Below, piece after piece: positions 1 through 12,659 of a stretch of DNA of 49,523 bases (position 1 is the stretch's first letter; each line of letters opens with the position of its first letter). The stretch comes from Intoshia linei (lineage: Eukaryota; Orthonectida; Rhopaluridae), in assembly GCA_001642005.1 (NCBI GenBank), contig LWCA01000129.1, forward strand, positions 1 to 49,523, read 5' to 3'. The notes below the pieces were generated by a model. It was not told where the DNA came from. It did not search any database and saw nothing but the letters and a program-made list of their open reading frames with translations. The position numbers and the translations under genes are program-made.

Positions 1-116
1 TTACACAATTTAAAATTCGGGGCAATAACTGATATACCATATTGTTTTAGTATTAAAAAAATTAAATTATAATTCCTTTTAGTTTTCCTTATATTTCAAT
101 ATAATACAGGTGCTCT
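1..116. repeat. 116-bp exact direct repeat, copy A
   Basis: Positions 1-116 are identical, base for base, to 469-584. Copy A stops at the single N at 117. Copy B continues through a Tc1-like terminal repeat (575 onward) and into the UBE4 exon. Exact identity ending at an assembly gap suggests either a scaffolding artefact or two alleles of an element insertion site placed in tandem. Confidence 0.9.
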
Positions 117-405
117 NATGCTCACCGGATCTAAACCCAATAGAAAATATATGGGGAATGATGACTGGGATTGTATATAAAGATGGAATACAATATAAAT
201 GTTTAAAAGATCTGAGATCAGCCATAGAGAGAGCTTGGAATTCCATTGACCAACCCAAAGTTAACACCTTAATTGTAAGTATGCCTTATAGAATTTTTGA
301 AGTTATTACAAATAAAGATGGAAGAACTCATTATTAAAGTTATAAAATTATGTTTTAAATAAATTATTGTACCTATTTTGCTGTAAATTAGAAAGCGTTA
401 GAGCA
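107..405 (+). mobile_element. Tc1/mariner element fragment with transposase C-terminus
   Basis: Positions 118-337 read as the last 70 or so residues of a Tc1-like transposase and contain the hallmark SPDLNPIENIWG, which carries the third catalytic acidic residue of the DDE/D triad. The N-terminal helix-turn-helix and the first two acidic residues are absent because the N gap interrupts the element. The left end at 107 (CAGGTGCTCT, preceded by TA) and a partly inverted copy near 390-400 (TTAGAGCAC) look like its terminal repeats. It is incomplete and cannot encode an active transposase as written. Confidence 0.8.
117..117. other. Assembly gap (single N)
   Basis: One ambiguous base stands for a gap of unknown length. 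To its left is the start of a Tc1-like terminal repeat; to its right the sequence opens inside the C-terminal part of a transposase. The missing middle of the element probably belongs here. Confidence 0.85.
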
Positions 406-468
406 CTTTTGTCGCATATTTTTTTCGACTTTTTTTCATTTTTCAAATTATGAAAAAAGTATACATAA

Positions 469-584
469 TTACACAATTTAAAATTCGGGGCAATAACTGA
501 TATACCATATTGTTTTAGTATTAAAAAAATTAAATTATAATTCCTTTTAGTTTTCCTTATATTTCAATATAATACAGGTGCTCT
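469..584. repeat. 116-bp exact direct repeat, copy B
   Basis: Second copy of 1-116, at a constant offset of 468 bases. It is followed by a terminal-repeat-like stretch starting with CAGGTGCTCTAAGG at 575, preceded by TA, so this copy lies at the edge of a Tc1/mariner-type element. It sits only about 50 bp before the first visible UBE4 exon. Confidence 0.9.
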
Positions 585-636
585 AAGGTTTTGTCGAGGG
601 GTGTAATATTATAATAATTTTCATTATTTAATTTAG

Positions 637-2913
637 ATTAATTTTGACAACTTTGATTGTTTACCAATAATATATAATCTTTCTCACATTCTATATTACA
701 TGTCCTTAAAAGTAGATGTTGAAAAAGTAGATGTTTTGTACTTTTCTCGACACGATTGTCTCTTAAAGGATTTAACTAGTGATAGTCGTATATCATGCAC
801 TATAAAGGAAGTAGAAGAATTTGACCAAGTAATTCAAAAAGAAAATCCTGACGTCAAAAGCAATTTTAACAGTCATTGTTTCTTTTTCCTGGCTTTATCT
901 TATGAAGAAACTATTATTTACTTGTTTCGTTTAAAAGAATATCAAAATGGTTACATTGAAAACTTTAAAAAAACGCGTATTAAACTGGACGCTTTTAGAA
1001 AATCCAGGAATATGGATTCTCTCGATTCTATAATTATGTTTATGGACTTTTTTATTAATGATTTTAGCAATACAATAGATGTTACCGAAAAATATTTTAC
1101 ATTGAACGATGCAAGTAGAAATGTAATATATTATATAGACCGATTATCAGCGGTAGTCGCATCAATGATAAGTATTAATAAAGATGAATCTTTGGATAAA
1201 ATATTTCGTATGTTTCCCGAAAGGTTTCTACAAATAATTATCAACGCTAGTGAATATTTAATGAGTAGTCGTCTATTGATGCCGAAATCTGATACTATGA
1301 ATATATTCAAGGTCATTATTTTAGGAATATGTCGTCATGATATATTCATTTCACCATACATGGTTTCTAAGTTTATTAATGTTTTACAGATACTACTACC
1401 TATTCATTACCCTTTAGTCTCAAAGACCAATTATATAATTGATGATTTAAATATGAAAAATCACATACCAAAAGCTATAATGAACTATTATGTTAATGTC
1501 GAAAATACTGGTAGCTCCAACGACTTTTATGATAAATTTTCTATTCGGTTTTCCATTAATTTGTTGTTGAGAAAGTTGTGGTACAATCAAGATGCTAAAG
1601 AAAAAATGATTGAATTCAGTAAAACTTCCGAATTTATTAAATTTATTAATATGGCTCTCAACGACGTTATTTATTTATTTGACGAAAATATTTCTACTTT
1701 AAAGAAAATGAAGAATACGCAAATGGTCATTAATGATGTCAGTAAATATAACGCTTTAACGGAGGTTCTTTTAATTTTGTTGATTTTAATTTTGTTTATT
1801 AGAATGAACAAAAAATGAGACGTCAAGAATTGCAAAATTCGGAACGAATATTGCTATCAATGATTAAATTGTTAATGCAACTTTTGAAAATGATTGTTAT
1901 GTTTACCCTGAAAATAAAGGAACCTTTTATGAAGGAGGTAGAGTAGAAAATCTGAACAATTCATACATTTATAAACTCGTAACATGATTTGTTTTCTTTT
2001 CTTATAATAGGGATTCATGATACAAACTAATAAGTTTAAATCTAGATAAGTTACAGGGTTCCATTATAAAATGAATCATATTTGTGTTCTAATTACTAGT
2101 ATTTTTCAGTTTGATAATAATTTTAGGAATTATTGGACCGATTTACGGTCATGCTTAACTTCACTTTTTATGAATTGTCTGGTGAAAATTCTGCTAGTAT
2201 AAAAATAGACAACCCTGAAAAAATTGGATGGTCTCCTTGTGACATTGTTAAAAATCTTATTCACATATATATAAATCTCAGCAATGAAAAATTTATTGAA
2301 AGTATGGCCAAGGATGAGCGTTCATTTGATTCAAACAAATTTAAATCTGCCTGTGAGCGTCTCAAAGAAACTAAAATACCTAATATCGAACTTGAACATA
2401 TGATTAATATAATTGAAGAAGCTGAAAGTAATTAATTGTTTGTTTATAATCACATTTATAGGTTTTAAGAGGCGTTTACAGCTTAAAGAAGTATATTATG
2501 GAGAAATACCTCAAAAATATCGTGATCCTTTAATGGATACTTTAATGTTGAATCCGGTAAAATTGCCCGGCGGTGGTGTTATGGACAAACATGTCATCCT
2601 TCGCCATTTGCTCAATTCTAGTACAGATCCGTTTAATAGGAATTATCTCGATGAATCTTTGTTAGTCGAAGGTACATATTTTTTGAAGAGTTTTTTCCTT
2701 AATAACATGGAAAAGCGTTTCCCAAGTGGGTTCCCGAAGTATATCTTTAAATGCATTTATGTTTCAAACTTTTGGAACCGCTATGTAGCATTTTGGACAC
2801 ATTGACTAAAAAATAGACAACTATTTTTCATTTTTCTAATTTTAGATGTTGATCTCAAGCAAGAAATTGATCAGTGGATCATGTCAAAACACAAAAACAT
2901 GTCTGACCAATAA
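637..2913 (+). CDS. UBE4B: Ubiquitin conjugation factor E4 (UFD2/UBE4 type), C-terminal part
   Basis: E4 factors are U-box ubiquitin ligases that extend chains on already ubiquitinated proteins and work with Cdc48/p97. Proposed exons are 637-1764, 1803-1937, 2127-2427, 2462-2671 and 2846-2913, which join in frame to 613 residues. The first exon carries the E4 core, including LPIHYPLV and [19 protein letters not shown]. The third reads MLNFTFYEL then NPEKIGWSP, closer to UBE4B than UBE4A. The fourth and fifth form the U-box: [20 protein letters not shown], then [13 protein letters not shown], ending at [12 protein letters not shown]. Introns are 38, 189, 34 and 174 bp. Family members are about 950-1300 residues, so N-terminal exons should lie upstream, beyond the transposon and gap at the left edge. 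The exon start at 637 follows a TTTAG acceptor and may itself be internal. The split between UBE4A and UBE4B is tentative. Confidence 0.9.
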
Positions 2914-4143
2914 TTTCATATATAATTGTTTAAATAAATTTAAATTCACCAAATATTTGTATTATAAATGGTCTTTAGCAGGAGGGTAAACATTTTATTT
3001 AAAATATAATTCTATTCACATGTCTTGTAGTCTTGTCGCATAAATTTAAAAATTATAATAGAATAGATAATATTTACAATGTAGATTTTACATATAGTGA
3101 AGTTCCAAATGTACTGAGTGAATTTCGCAATACACAGGCAAAATATTACAGTCTACTACAATTATACAACATATTACTACAAATTACAGTCAAATAAAAG
3201 AACAACTTTTTTTGATTGCAAAAGTAAAATTTAGTAAATCTGGAAGAGATTTTTATTCTGAAAAGATCATATAATCAGTTTTTCTGCATCACGTCCAGGT
3301 TTTTTTTAAAATACGCCTAAACTTCGAAAATGGGCATATTTGAAGGTCGATATAAATCTTAAATAAAGTAGATGTGGAGTAATATATGATTGGAAAGGAA
3401 AAATTTTTGCGTTACACATTATGAAATTATTAATAGAATTGAACAAGTTTTTAAAAAATTCCTTAATATAGCCCGTTTCGGTCTTTTTCGAAAATACAAT
3501 CTTATCATCTCTGATATTAACTGATTTATTCAACTGTGAAAGCGATATTAATAAAAATATTCTACAATAATCTCATAAAAATTCATCGTATTGTAATCTA
3601 ACAATTTTAGTTGCTACAAAAATATGAAACGTTTACATAAATAAAGTTTACAATAGTAAAATGATTAACGACGTTCAACTAACCCTTTTCAACAATATTG
3701 TAGGAATAGCTACTTTTTTGCTGATAATATTATATCATTATATTGATAATTTTGTAAGCGAGTTGTTAGCTAATTAATACATACTTTAGAAAGAAGAATA
3801 AACATTTAATTTAATATCAAGATACAATGGTTTGCTCGAATACGGTTTTTACTCTATCTTGTATCTAAAAAATGAAATAAAATTTAGTTTACGTCTGATT
3901 CATATTTGATCCCATATCTCATTCATATATTTCAGCGGTTCACAAAATTTCACATAAATTTTTTCAACCACTTCAAATCTAAGTTGTAAGAAATATTATC
4001 ACTAAATAATTTTTTTGGGATCTTCAGTCAATACTACATTTTTATTCTGCTGCTTTGTATTTGGGAACCGCTGATATATTTCAATATAAATGACGCCCTA
4101 ATAAACTTTAACTTAAATGAGTAAAATATGAAACCAAACTAAT
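2914..4143. other. Intergenic, between convergent UBE4 and CSE1L
   Basis: This is 1.2 kb of AT-rich sequence between two stop codons facing each other. Short open frames (for example 3306-3533 on the minus strand) have no recognisable motif or splice context. It presumably holds the two 3' untranslated regions; AATAAA-like strings occur but are uninformative at this base composition. Confidence 0.7.
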
Positions 4144-7100
4144 TTAAGCCTCGTAAAAATATTCTACACATATGGTATATAAAGTAAAGAGGTTATCGTC
4201 ACACAATGTTTGACATCTAAATTTAAATAAAAATACATTTTGTTCAGGGCATTGGTTTGATAGTTGCCCCAATTGTTGTATAATATATTGTCCAATGTCG
4301 TCAATTTGCGAAAATGTGTCCTTATCAGAAGAGATAGCGTACACTAACTTGTTATACCCTCCTTGTAAATCTAAAAAGGTAAAAACAAAATATTCAAAAT
4401 AACCTTTCAGTTGAAGTTTTCCGTCCATTTCTTCATCCTGTTTTACATTCCGTACATTCGTAGATACCATTTTTACGGTGGATTGTAAAAGTGGCAACCT
4501 AATTATTATTACATGTATTCTTATAATAAAAGCAAACCATGATCCGTTATAACATCCATTAGTAAGGTAAAAATCTGGTATCTTAGTCAACAATGACGTA
4601 CAGGCTACACATACTATTTTTTTGTTATGCAAAGTGTTGATATAACATAAATTTGTTTCGAAAATACTTGTTATTAATCCAGAAAATACTCTAAAACGTG
4701 TTTTATTTTGAAAATTTTTATTTACCCAGACATAATCGATTCTAAAGTAGAAATTGTATGCTTACCACCGTATGCACATATATTAATACAAATACACAAA
4801 ATTATAGCTAAAAGATATGTATAGTTTTCAAAATTGCGTTACCTTTTCTATATTTTAGGGTTTTGTATGTTTCATATCGGGTCAGTACTAATTTTAAAAT
4901 TCCGCTTTCAACTTCCTTTAATTCTTCACTAAAGAGATGTTAGAAATTTGAGGTACAAATTTACCTTGTAAAATTTTGAAAAAGAGCATTAGCAATTGGG
5001 GTAGCAAAATATGGACGGTTAGAATTTAAAATTGATTGGAATAAACCAGCAATGGTCATCTAAAGTAAATTAATATTATATATAAGTCTGAAAAAATTGA
5101 TATTTTTCAGCAGAGGTCAGCATTTCAATATCATACCACTGCATTAGTTCCAAATTGATTCCCTCCTATGCCCAAAAATGTTTTATTAACCCCCGTACCT
5201 GTCGCCATTTAAATTATTAGATTAGGATCCGTACGTTACGATCACTATCCTCTCCGATTTTTTCTACAAAAAATGAATTTTTAAATTAAAAAATGTTAAT
5301 CAGGCCAACCGATGCCCGTCCGTCAACATTCAGAAATTTATGTCAGTCCGTAGTACGGACTCCGTACCTGTTGCAGAATTCTAATTAACATAATTCTTGA
5401 AAAAATTAAATTATGAACACATCGTGCATGTATACAAAAAGGAATATGTAAATTGCTAAATTTACTACAGTAAGATATTAAAAATTAATTTTTTTGTGGA
5501 ATTTACAGGTATAGTGAATAATATATACTAACCAATATTTCACTTTTTTGTTGTATAATTTTTTTCTTGGATATAAATGCAACAAGTAGTCTTAAACAAG
5601 CCGGCATAGTCGCTGTTCTTTTCCATAAAACATCCGTCGATAAAATATAATTTAATAGACCCTCGTAGTTACCGTAATTGAAATTATCAATGGAATGACG
5701 TTCAATGAGCAACGCTATTATTTGAAATGTGTAAGGAACAAAATCAATGATATCGTCTGATATAATAGTTTGAAAATTAAGTAATATGGCCATCTCAAAT
5801 TTTTGAAGGAGACTTGGATCACCTTTCAAGGAGTTGATGATAATGACGCAAATAATTTCAAAAACAAAATGTTTAAAATGAGGATTTGTACATTGCACCT
5901 TTATAATATTTACAATTTTTAATAAATACTCCAGTTGGTTCATAGCAAAGGACGCAATCGAGTCTGATAAAATCAGACATATATTGTTGATGGCCTGAAG
6001 AACATAATTATTTTCATTGATATTGTTGGACTTGAAATCAGTGATTGCAGAAAATAAATTTGTAAAAAGCAAATTAACATGCGGAGATATCGAACTTAAA
6101 GTAAAGGGGTTGGATCTGGGTGAAATATATGTGTCCTTGTTTGTTATTTTTTCAATAAGCATTGCAGCGTAAGTTTGAACAACAATATGAGACCATTGCA
6201 AGTAGGCTGCAATAATTGGCATAATATTAATTAACGTTGCATCATCAATAAATGTTCTAAAATTTATGGTAAATTTGAGACAATCTGCAATCACCACAGA
6301 GTTCTCAGAAACATCTTTAGCCACCAAAATAGGCATAATGTGGTTCTCAAAAATTTCTTTCATGTTGAGATATTGGGTGGTTTTGGTAACCCCACTTTTT
6401 TCTGTCTTTCCCCTGGTAGCTAATCGTATTAAAAGGTATATAGCAGTGTCCATAGCAGCCCAATTCTGTATTTTGTCTTCAGAAAACTGTTGATACAAAT
6501 TCTTGATGAATAGCAAAAAATTTTTAATAACGTCCTCTTCATAAATTTCGCAAATTTCTTTAGTTAAATCGCAAGCAGCTCTTCGCCTCGTATACATGTC
6601 TGACCCCTCCATATCTCGTTGAATATATTCATCTGGACTGTTTTCAAATAAATCCAAATCGGATTCAGTCATGTTTATATTCGGCATTATGATGAATTCA
6701 CAAAGCTGGGGAATATAGTTCTTTAAAATTTTATTGTCTGTACTAGACCTAGCAATTTCTGTCAAAAAACTAATTGCTTTATTAGACAGCAAATCATGAT
6801 CGCAGCGATCGTCTTTAGAGGTTAAAAGCTCCACAGTGTAATTGAAAAAACTTTCAAGGTACTCACTGAAACCATCCGAGGCATATTTTTGTTGGTACAT
6901 TATTAAACAATCGTAAACAGCAGATAGAGTATCATTCCATTGATTTGTCGTGTCTTTTGACGAAAACGTGTAGTTGTTTTCAAGTTTTGCGTTTAAAATG
7001 TACATAAATGCCTCTACCCATCTTTTAATATTATCCTCAAAAAATTCAGGTAAATCCTGGATATTCAGGTCAAAAAATATGTTTACATTTAATGAAACGT

Positions 7101-7737
7101 ATTCACAAATTTCTTGTTCTAGTGAACGTAGAGGATTTTTTTTTAAATTATCAAATATTTTTGTCAAATTATCTAAAAAACTAGAAGTAAACTTTTCAAC
7201 AAATTGAGATAAAACGTATTTAATTTCCATCCACAGCTTATCACTCGGGTATTCAGTTCTGTATTTTTCACATATACTATGAACAGTTCGAAGAATTCCA
7301 TTTATAACAATATATGAAGATGATTCAAATTTTCTCATCAGATTTGGCATTAAATCTGGCCATTTTTCAGGAAAATCAGAAACACCAATATTTGCAATGA
7401 TTACAGTGATTTGTTTTAAAATGGATGACGGGCTATTTAACATCAGCTCGACTATATTCGCGCGGATTTGTATTTTTAACTCGTCATTTATAATCAATCC
7501 GTCTTTGGCGTTCCAATTTTTTTTTAGGAAATGTTTCAGCATGACACATACACCAGTTCGAACACTATTGTCTAATTCCTTTGATTCCACTATTCTTAAA
7601 AGAATTACCGGATAATCATCTTGATTTTCAAAAGATGCCAATTCTCGTAATCCTTCATTTCTACTTGTAAAATCAACAGATAACGATTTTTTATATTCTT
7701 GCAAAAATTTTTCTACATTAGTCCCAGAAGAATTCAT
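4144..7737 (-). CDS. CSE1L: Exportin-2 (CSE1L/CAS), importin-alpha recycling receptor
   Basis: Exportin-2 carries importin-alpha back to the cytoplasm as a complex with RanGTP. Seven exons (minus order 7737-5533, 5059-4965, 4928-4843, 4807-4726, 4690-4538, 4498-4404, 4370-4144) join in frame to 980 residues; the human protein has 971. The N-terminal importin-beta-like region is clear, with FPEKWPDLMPNLM, VINGILRTVHSICEKYR and DLPEFFEDNIKRW. The conserved block EYIQRDMEGSDMYTRRRAAC follows near residues 375-395. The C-terminal exons restore the Cse1 domain: ICAYGGKHTISTLESIM, then KKIVCVACTSLLTKIPDF, then WLPLLQS. Five of the six introns are 33-39 bp; the first is 473 bp. Several short introns are multiples of three without stops, so the 4144-4632 open frame hides two of them (4499-4537 and 4371-4403). 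The start at 7737 gives the normal family N-terminus. Confidence 0.97.
5060..5532 (-). other. Large CSE1L intron 1 with small repeats
   Basis: At 473 bp it is over ten times longer than the other introns of this gene. It contains the near-identical 13-mers CCGTACCTGTCGC (5193-5205) and CCGTACCTGTTGC (5362-5374). A perfect odd palindrome with 8-bp arms, AGTCCGTA-G-TACGGACT, lies at 5345-5361. It is locally richer in GC than its surroundings, which suggests a decayed insertion rather than coding sequence. Confidence 0.6.
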
Positions 7738-10700
7738 TGTTATTTATCAAACTAACTTGTTTAACGTTTAATTATCACTCAATTTATAATTATAAATTTA
7801 TTCAACCTTACCTTGTTGTAATTTTAAAACTATGACAAAATATTATATCATTTTTTTATATTAAATTTAAAATGTGTTTATTGATGGATCATGTAATTTT
7901 TTTACCAAAACTGATCTAAATGTTTTTTGTTCAAGTTACATTTTTAAATGGTGAAAAAATTAAATCTAATCTAAAATATCAGAAATAAATCTATACATTC
8001 GGCGGTTATAAATTAATAAAATATAAATATTAAAAAATCAAACATTTAATGCTGGATTAATATTATTTAATTGTACTTGTATCCAAAAGATTCATAATTT
8101 TTTTATTTCTCCAAGTTCAAAGGCACTGCTTATATTCTCAAAAATTTGTTTGTAAACATTTAGTCAACTTAGAGATATATTATGTTCTTGAAACTTTTAC
8201 AATTAATTAATACCGCAAAGATTTCGATCAGTTTATTAAGATCGGATATATTTTAATCCCAAAATCCTATACTTATAATTAAAATACCAATACAATATTT
8301 TTCTTTGAAAATACCAAACATTTTTTAAATGATAAATCTTGATTCCTATTCGGTACTTTTAGTTTAATTTAAATTGGTGGTATAGCTTAGCGCTTTTAAA
8401 GTAAGGAATCGCAACCATAAATGGCTGTATCTGGTTTCCGTAAAATTTATTTTAGTATTAATAAAGGGTATATTAAAAATTGAAATAAACATACAATACA
8501 ATTTTAGTTCAGCAGAGTAACACAGAAAAAGTTTAATAACCGCTGGCTTATAATTATATAATACATAGAGTGACCCCTAAAATCGTAATGTGTAAGGCTC
8601 TCACATTTACATCTCAACGGGCCACTCTCTATTTTTCTTCTCGGTTTGGTCCCATCACTAATAAGTAGAAAATTAAAAACTAGATGAGTTAATCATTACG
8701 TGTATAATGTAAAAGTAGATTAAAAATGTTAGAATGTCTATGTGTAGTCATTGAGAAAGTGAGTCCCAGAAATTTTAAAAACAAAAATATTAAATCATTT
8801 GTTTCCAGAGCAAAAATTAAGATATATTTTAAATTCAAAAATTTTGAAATTTACACCTAAAACGCCAAATTATACATTATTTTACAATATGAAAAAAATA
8901 ATAAGTCTTATAATTTAAACAAAATTACAACTAATTCATCTTTTTTCTATTGAAATACACAAAAATTTTCAAACATCACAAATTTGCATCTCCACTGTCA
9001 AAAAATAATAAATGTTTATTGACCTTATAGGTTAAAAAAATAGATTTTTGAATCAAAAAAATTAAAGTTTTCTACTATGCTACTTCTACTAACTTTCACA
9101 TGCATTTTTGTTTTTATGTGAGAATCTACAAAATATTTCTTTTCAAATATATAACCGCTAATTTAACCATTTTACAAAATGGAAGGTTAGTAGGATTACA
9201 GATAAATTCACATGAATACTTTCCTATAAATTTATTTAATGAACACATTTTCGCAGAAACTATCTTACCATATCCGATACCTCTCTTCGGTTCTTTTATT
9301 GATAAAACTTGCCCTAGTTATAACATACACAACATAAGGTATAACAAAAAATTTTATTTAGGGCGATGTAGTGAAAAATGTTAGGCATCACAGGGTTAAA
9401 GGGTTTTTTATCGGTTGCTGCACTACTTGTAATTAACGCGATTTTGACTTAGCCAGATAGCACTGTATATCTAAAAATTGAAATTTTTTCGGACAGTCAT
9501 TTTGCAGAACAATTTATATTTTACTTCTTCTACAGATGACTTCTACTTCACAAATGTATTGGAATTCTTAAAACTTTAGATTAATTTAATGTTAAGGTTG
9601 TACTATACTAGATTGATTGTTATGTTATTCCTACAAACAGTAACTAGGTTTACATAGGACCGACTTTTTTATCTGAAGAAGTTTGTGATAATGCTCATGA
9701 TTTTATTATTTATTACAAAAAAAGGTTAATTTGGGTTTGTGTTTAATTTGATACTAATCTGAATTAATTTTTGAAAATAAAATTTGCGATAAAAAATGAT
9801 TCCTAAAAAACTGTATTAGAAATTGTAATTTTTTTAATACTATGACTTAATTTATTAATTAAATAGTAACACTTACCGACATTCAATTTTATATAAGTAA
9901 CTGATGATGTAAGTAATAATGATGTAATAATGAGTAATTAAGATGTAAGTAATATAATGAATTCACATGAGTCATACATAATATTAAGAAAATCCATGAG
10001 AATCGTCAGGCTTGGTGATATCATTATTTAATATTTAAATTGTTTTGATGCTCAGTTTAGTGTCCCATAAAATAAAAAAAATTAAAATGTATTATTGATA
10101 ATAATTTGAATTTAACGGCTTTATTCGTTAAATTATTATGATTATACATTTTTGAAAAGTGTCCACTTATGATTTTATAAGAAAGAGTAAATATATTTAT
10201 GATTTTAAAACCGATAGGGAAATGGTTTCATCAATGGTTAAATGATATTCAAATAAAAATCACTTGCTGATTTCATGTTGAGTTCAAGATTGTATTAACA
10301 ATCACGGGGAACAATTGATTAGATACAATGAATGGAATTTGTTGATAATATTTAATTCCTCAGCCTCTTTTTTTATAATTAATACTTTCCATTGTGTTTA
10401 ATATATTAGAAATGGTTGATTAGCTATGGTTCTATTAAAATTTGACATATTTTGCATGACATGTATACTTTTACGATGATATTTGGACTCTTGTGTATAA
10501 CGCCAGTTTCCGACTATTAATCCGATAAAAGTGAGATAAGTTTTGTTGATCCCATCCATAAATTGTATTTATGTTTGCATCCGGAATAGGAAGTCACAAG
10601 GAAGCGAGAATTAAACATTAAATGGTATGGTCTTTTATGTCCGGCGATTAAATCCTTCAATTAATTTCTTTTGATAATTTATTTAATATTTAAATTAAAT

Positions 10701-11879
10701 TGAAACTTAAATTAACTTGAATTCTTCCGAGGTCTGCCAGTTCATTATAATTTAAATATAGAATGTAATTGAACTATTTATGAGAGAAATGCTAATAATA
10801 ACTTGAGTTTAAAAATATTGGTCAATGACCACCGGTCACTATATTATTATTCACATTTTCGTATAATTCATAATTTTGTATTTTAAAGTATGCATCATTG
10901 CCATTTGAGTTGGTAAAAAGTTTTCAGACAATTATATCAAACTACTCTTGGGCGTCTACGATGGTTCATGAATGAATGCATCGAATACGTAATTGAAATA
11001 AGTGCTTTAAGTACAAAATTTAGTCGAAATGAATTAAAAATTGCATGTCCACTTGTTAATACAAGATAAAAGGATATGTCTTGTATTATGAAAAGAAAAA
11101 TAATAAATACGAAAGATGTTGGCGAACAGACAAAAAATTCATTGAGACATGAGCAAAGGTCTAATTTAAAATCAAAATAATGCTGTCTACATTCTTTTGA
11201 AACATCATATTATGTAATTACCTATTCTTTTCAGTTTATTGTTATGCGAGAATTTAGCCTTTGTACATTTGATTACGTTATTTCATTACTTTCTTTTTAA
11301 TTACATCAAATGAATACATTTCCCTTTTAACATTATGAATTAATCATTTTAGCATATAAATATTTCAACAATAAAAAAATAATTTTCTATACTTGTTATT
11401 AAGATCAAATAAATTTAAAATTTTTCTATTAAATCCACGTTTTTAAAATAAATTGGAAAATGAAGTCATGATATGAATAATGGATATTTAAAATGTGACA
11501 AAAAATTGGGATGTAAAGTAAAGGGGATTTTGTTTAATATGAGTCTTATACAAATTGAATAAAAATGACTGATTATGAATTATTTGGTTAAGTTATATTC
11601 AGAACGGTTGAGAAGCGTTTAGTGTATATAACGGTTTACAATTTTTATTTACATTTTAAAAAGTGATACAAATATTAAATAGAATTCCTATGATGAATTT
11701 GTATATAAATACAATGTTTCTCAGAAGCGGCACCTGCACTATTATAATCTAAATCTATTAAAAATAGGTCTATCTATTCATATAAGTATGACATTATTTT
11801 GAAAAAGATTACTGCAAAAAATATCCTGGTAGTCGACTACAGTTCAAAAAATGTTAAAAATGCTAATAAACTACATGTA
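7738..11879. other. Gene-poor AT-rich region
   Basis: I see no exon here that can be tied to a protein family. The 94-codon frame at 9100-9384 shows no motif. A small imperfect inverted repeat, ATAGAGTGACCC at 8565-8576 against GGGCCACTCTCTAT at 8619-8632, could be a decayed element end. The stretch just above 7738 should include the CSE1L promoter. Confidence 0.6.
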
Positions 11880-12657
11880 CAATGCGCACAATAAACATAA
11901 GACACCCCGATTTATATTATTTTTTGGTCTATTAACATTAATTTTCATGAATATTTCATCTCTATTAAAAAAGGAATTAAAAACTACGCTTGTTGATATC
12001 ATTATTTTTCTTCTGCCTTCTTTATATGAAAAGTTATCAAACAAATCGCTAATTAGCCGCGCAATAAACATAGGACACTTCAAATTAAAATCACTTTTTT
12101 TATACGATAATCAAATTTAACAAAGTAATTACTATTTTCATTATGTTTATATATATAGTATCTTCTCAATAGTATATAATTTATTTATTATGGTTTATTT
12201 TAGCAATGGGCAGAGGTAAACCTTTAACTGATTTTGAAGAGGGTCAAATTATGGCATTAAAAACAGAAAATAAATCACACCAATACATTGCTAAGCAGAT
12301 TAAAAGGTCTAGAAATGTGATATCGAGGTTTATACACAACCCAGAGTCATATGGAAAGTCAAAAAGTGTAATGAACTGGCCATCGAAGTCTCCTGACCTT
12401 AACCCAATAGAAAACTTATGGGGAATTTTGGCAAGGTCCGTATACAAAAATGGCAGGCAATTTAAAAATAGGGATCAGCTGACGCAGATAATATTGACAG
12501 AATGGGAAAATATCCATAAAGATGTTATTGAAAAGTTAGTATTGACAATGAAGGATAGATGCCTTGAAGTTGTGGTCAATAAAGGAGAAAAGACACATTA
12601 TTAAATTGTAAATACATTATTTTAATTTGAGGTGTCCTATGTTTATTGCACGCACTG
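11880..12657 (+). mobile_element. Internally deleted Tc1/mariner element with doubled left terminal repeat
   Basis: The right end at about 12621-12657, followed by TA, reads in reverse complement as CAGTGCGTGCAATAAACATA. Two copies of this repeat occur on the left: an outer one at 11880 (CAATGCGCACAATAAACATA, preceded by TA) and an inner one starting at 12056, about 177 bp further in. Two direct copies at such spacing resemble the IR/DR arrangement of some Tc1 elements, though only one copy is evident on the right. The alternative is nested insertion of a second copy. The body is only 778 bp and encodes a shortened transposase, so it is non-autonomous. Confidence 0.85.
12206..12604 (+). pseudogene. 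Deleted Tc1-like transposase, HTH joined in frame to catalytic C-terminus
   Basis: The 132-codon frame keeps a start and a stop but lacks the middle of a Tc1 transposase, which is normally about 340 residues. Residues 1-50 are the N-terminal helix-turn-helix of the family (GRGKPLTDFEEGQIMAL, then IAKQIKRSRNVISRFI). The frame then passes at about residue 56 directly to WPSKSPDLNPIENLWG, the end of the DDE domain with the last catalytic acidic residue. The first two catalytic aspartates are gone, so it cannot catalyse transposition. The DNA-binding part could still be made. It lies between the terminal repeats of the surrounding element. Confidence 0.88.
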
Positions 12658-12659
12658 TA

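Noticed and set aside
3306-3533. 75-codon minus-strand frame between UBE4 and CSE1L
   Set aside because: No motif and no neighbouring exon; probably 3' untranslated or intergenic sequence.
4726-4807. An apparent 24-bp intron (GTAAGC to TTTAG) that would create a 16-bp microexon in CSE1L
   Set aside because: Reading straight through is in frame and gives the family-expected length between YG and KKI, so I treat it as exon sequence.
8370-8450. Sequence GGTATAGCTTAGCGC resembling a tRNA A-box region
   Set aside because: No consistent cloverleaf: the D arm is too short and there is no B-box of the GGTTCRA type downstream.
9100-9384. 94-codon open frame in the gene-poor region
   Set aside because: No recognisable motif, no splice context, and composition expected for AT-rich non-coding DNA.
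11851-12120. Overlapping open frames on both strands
   Set aside because: They lie across the left terminal repeats of the Tc1-like element and are explained by it.
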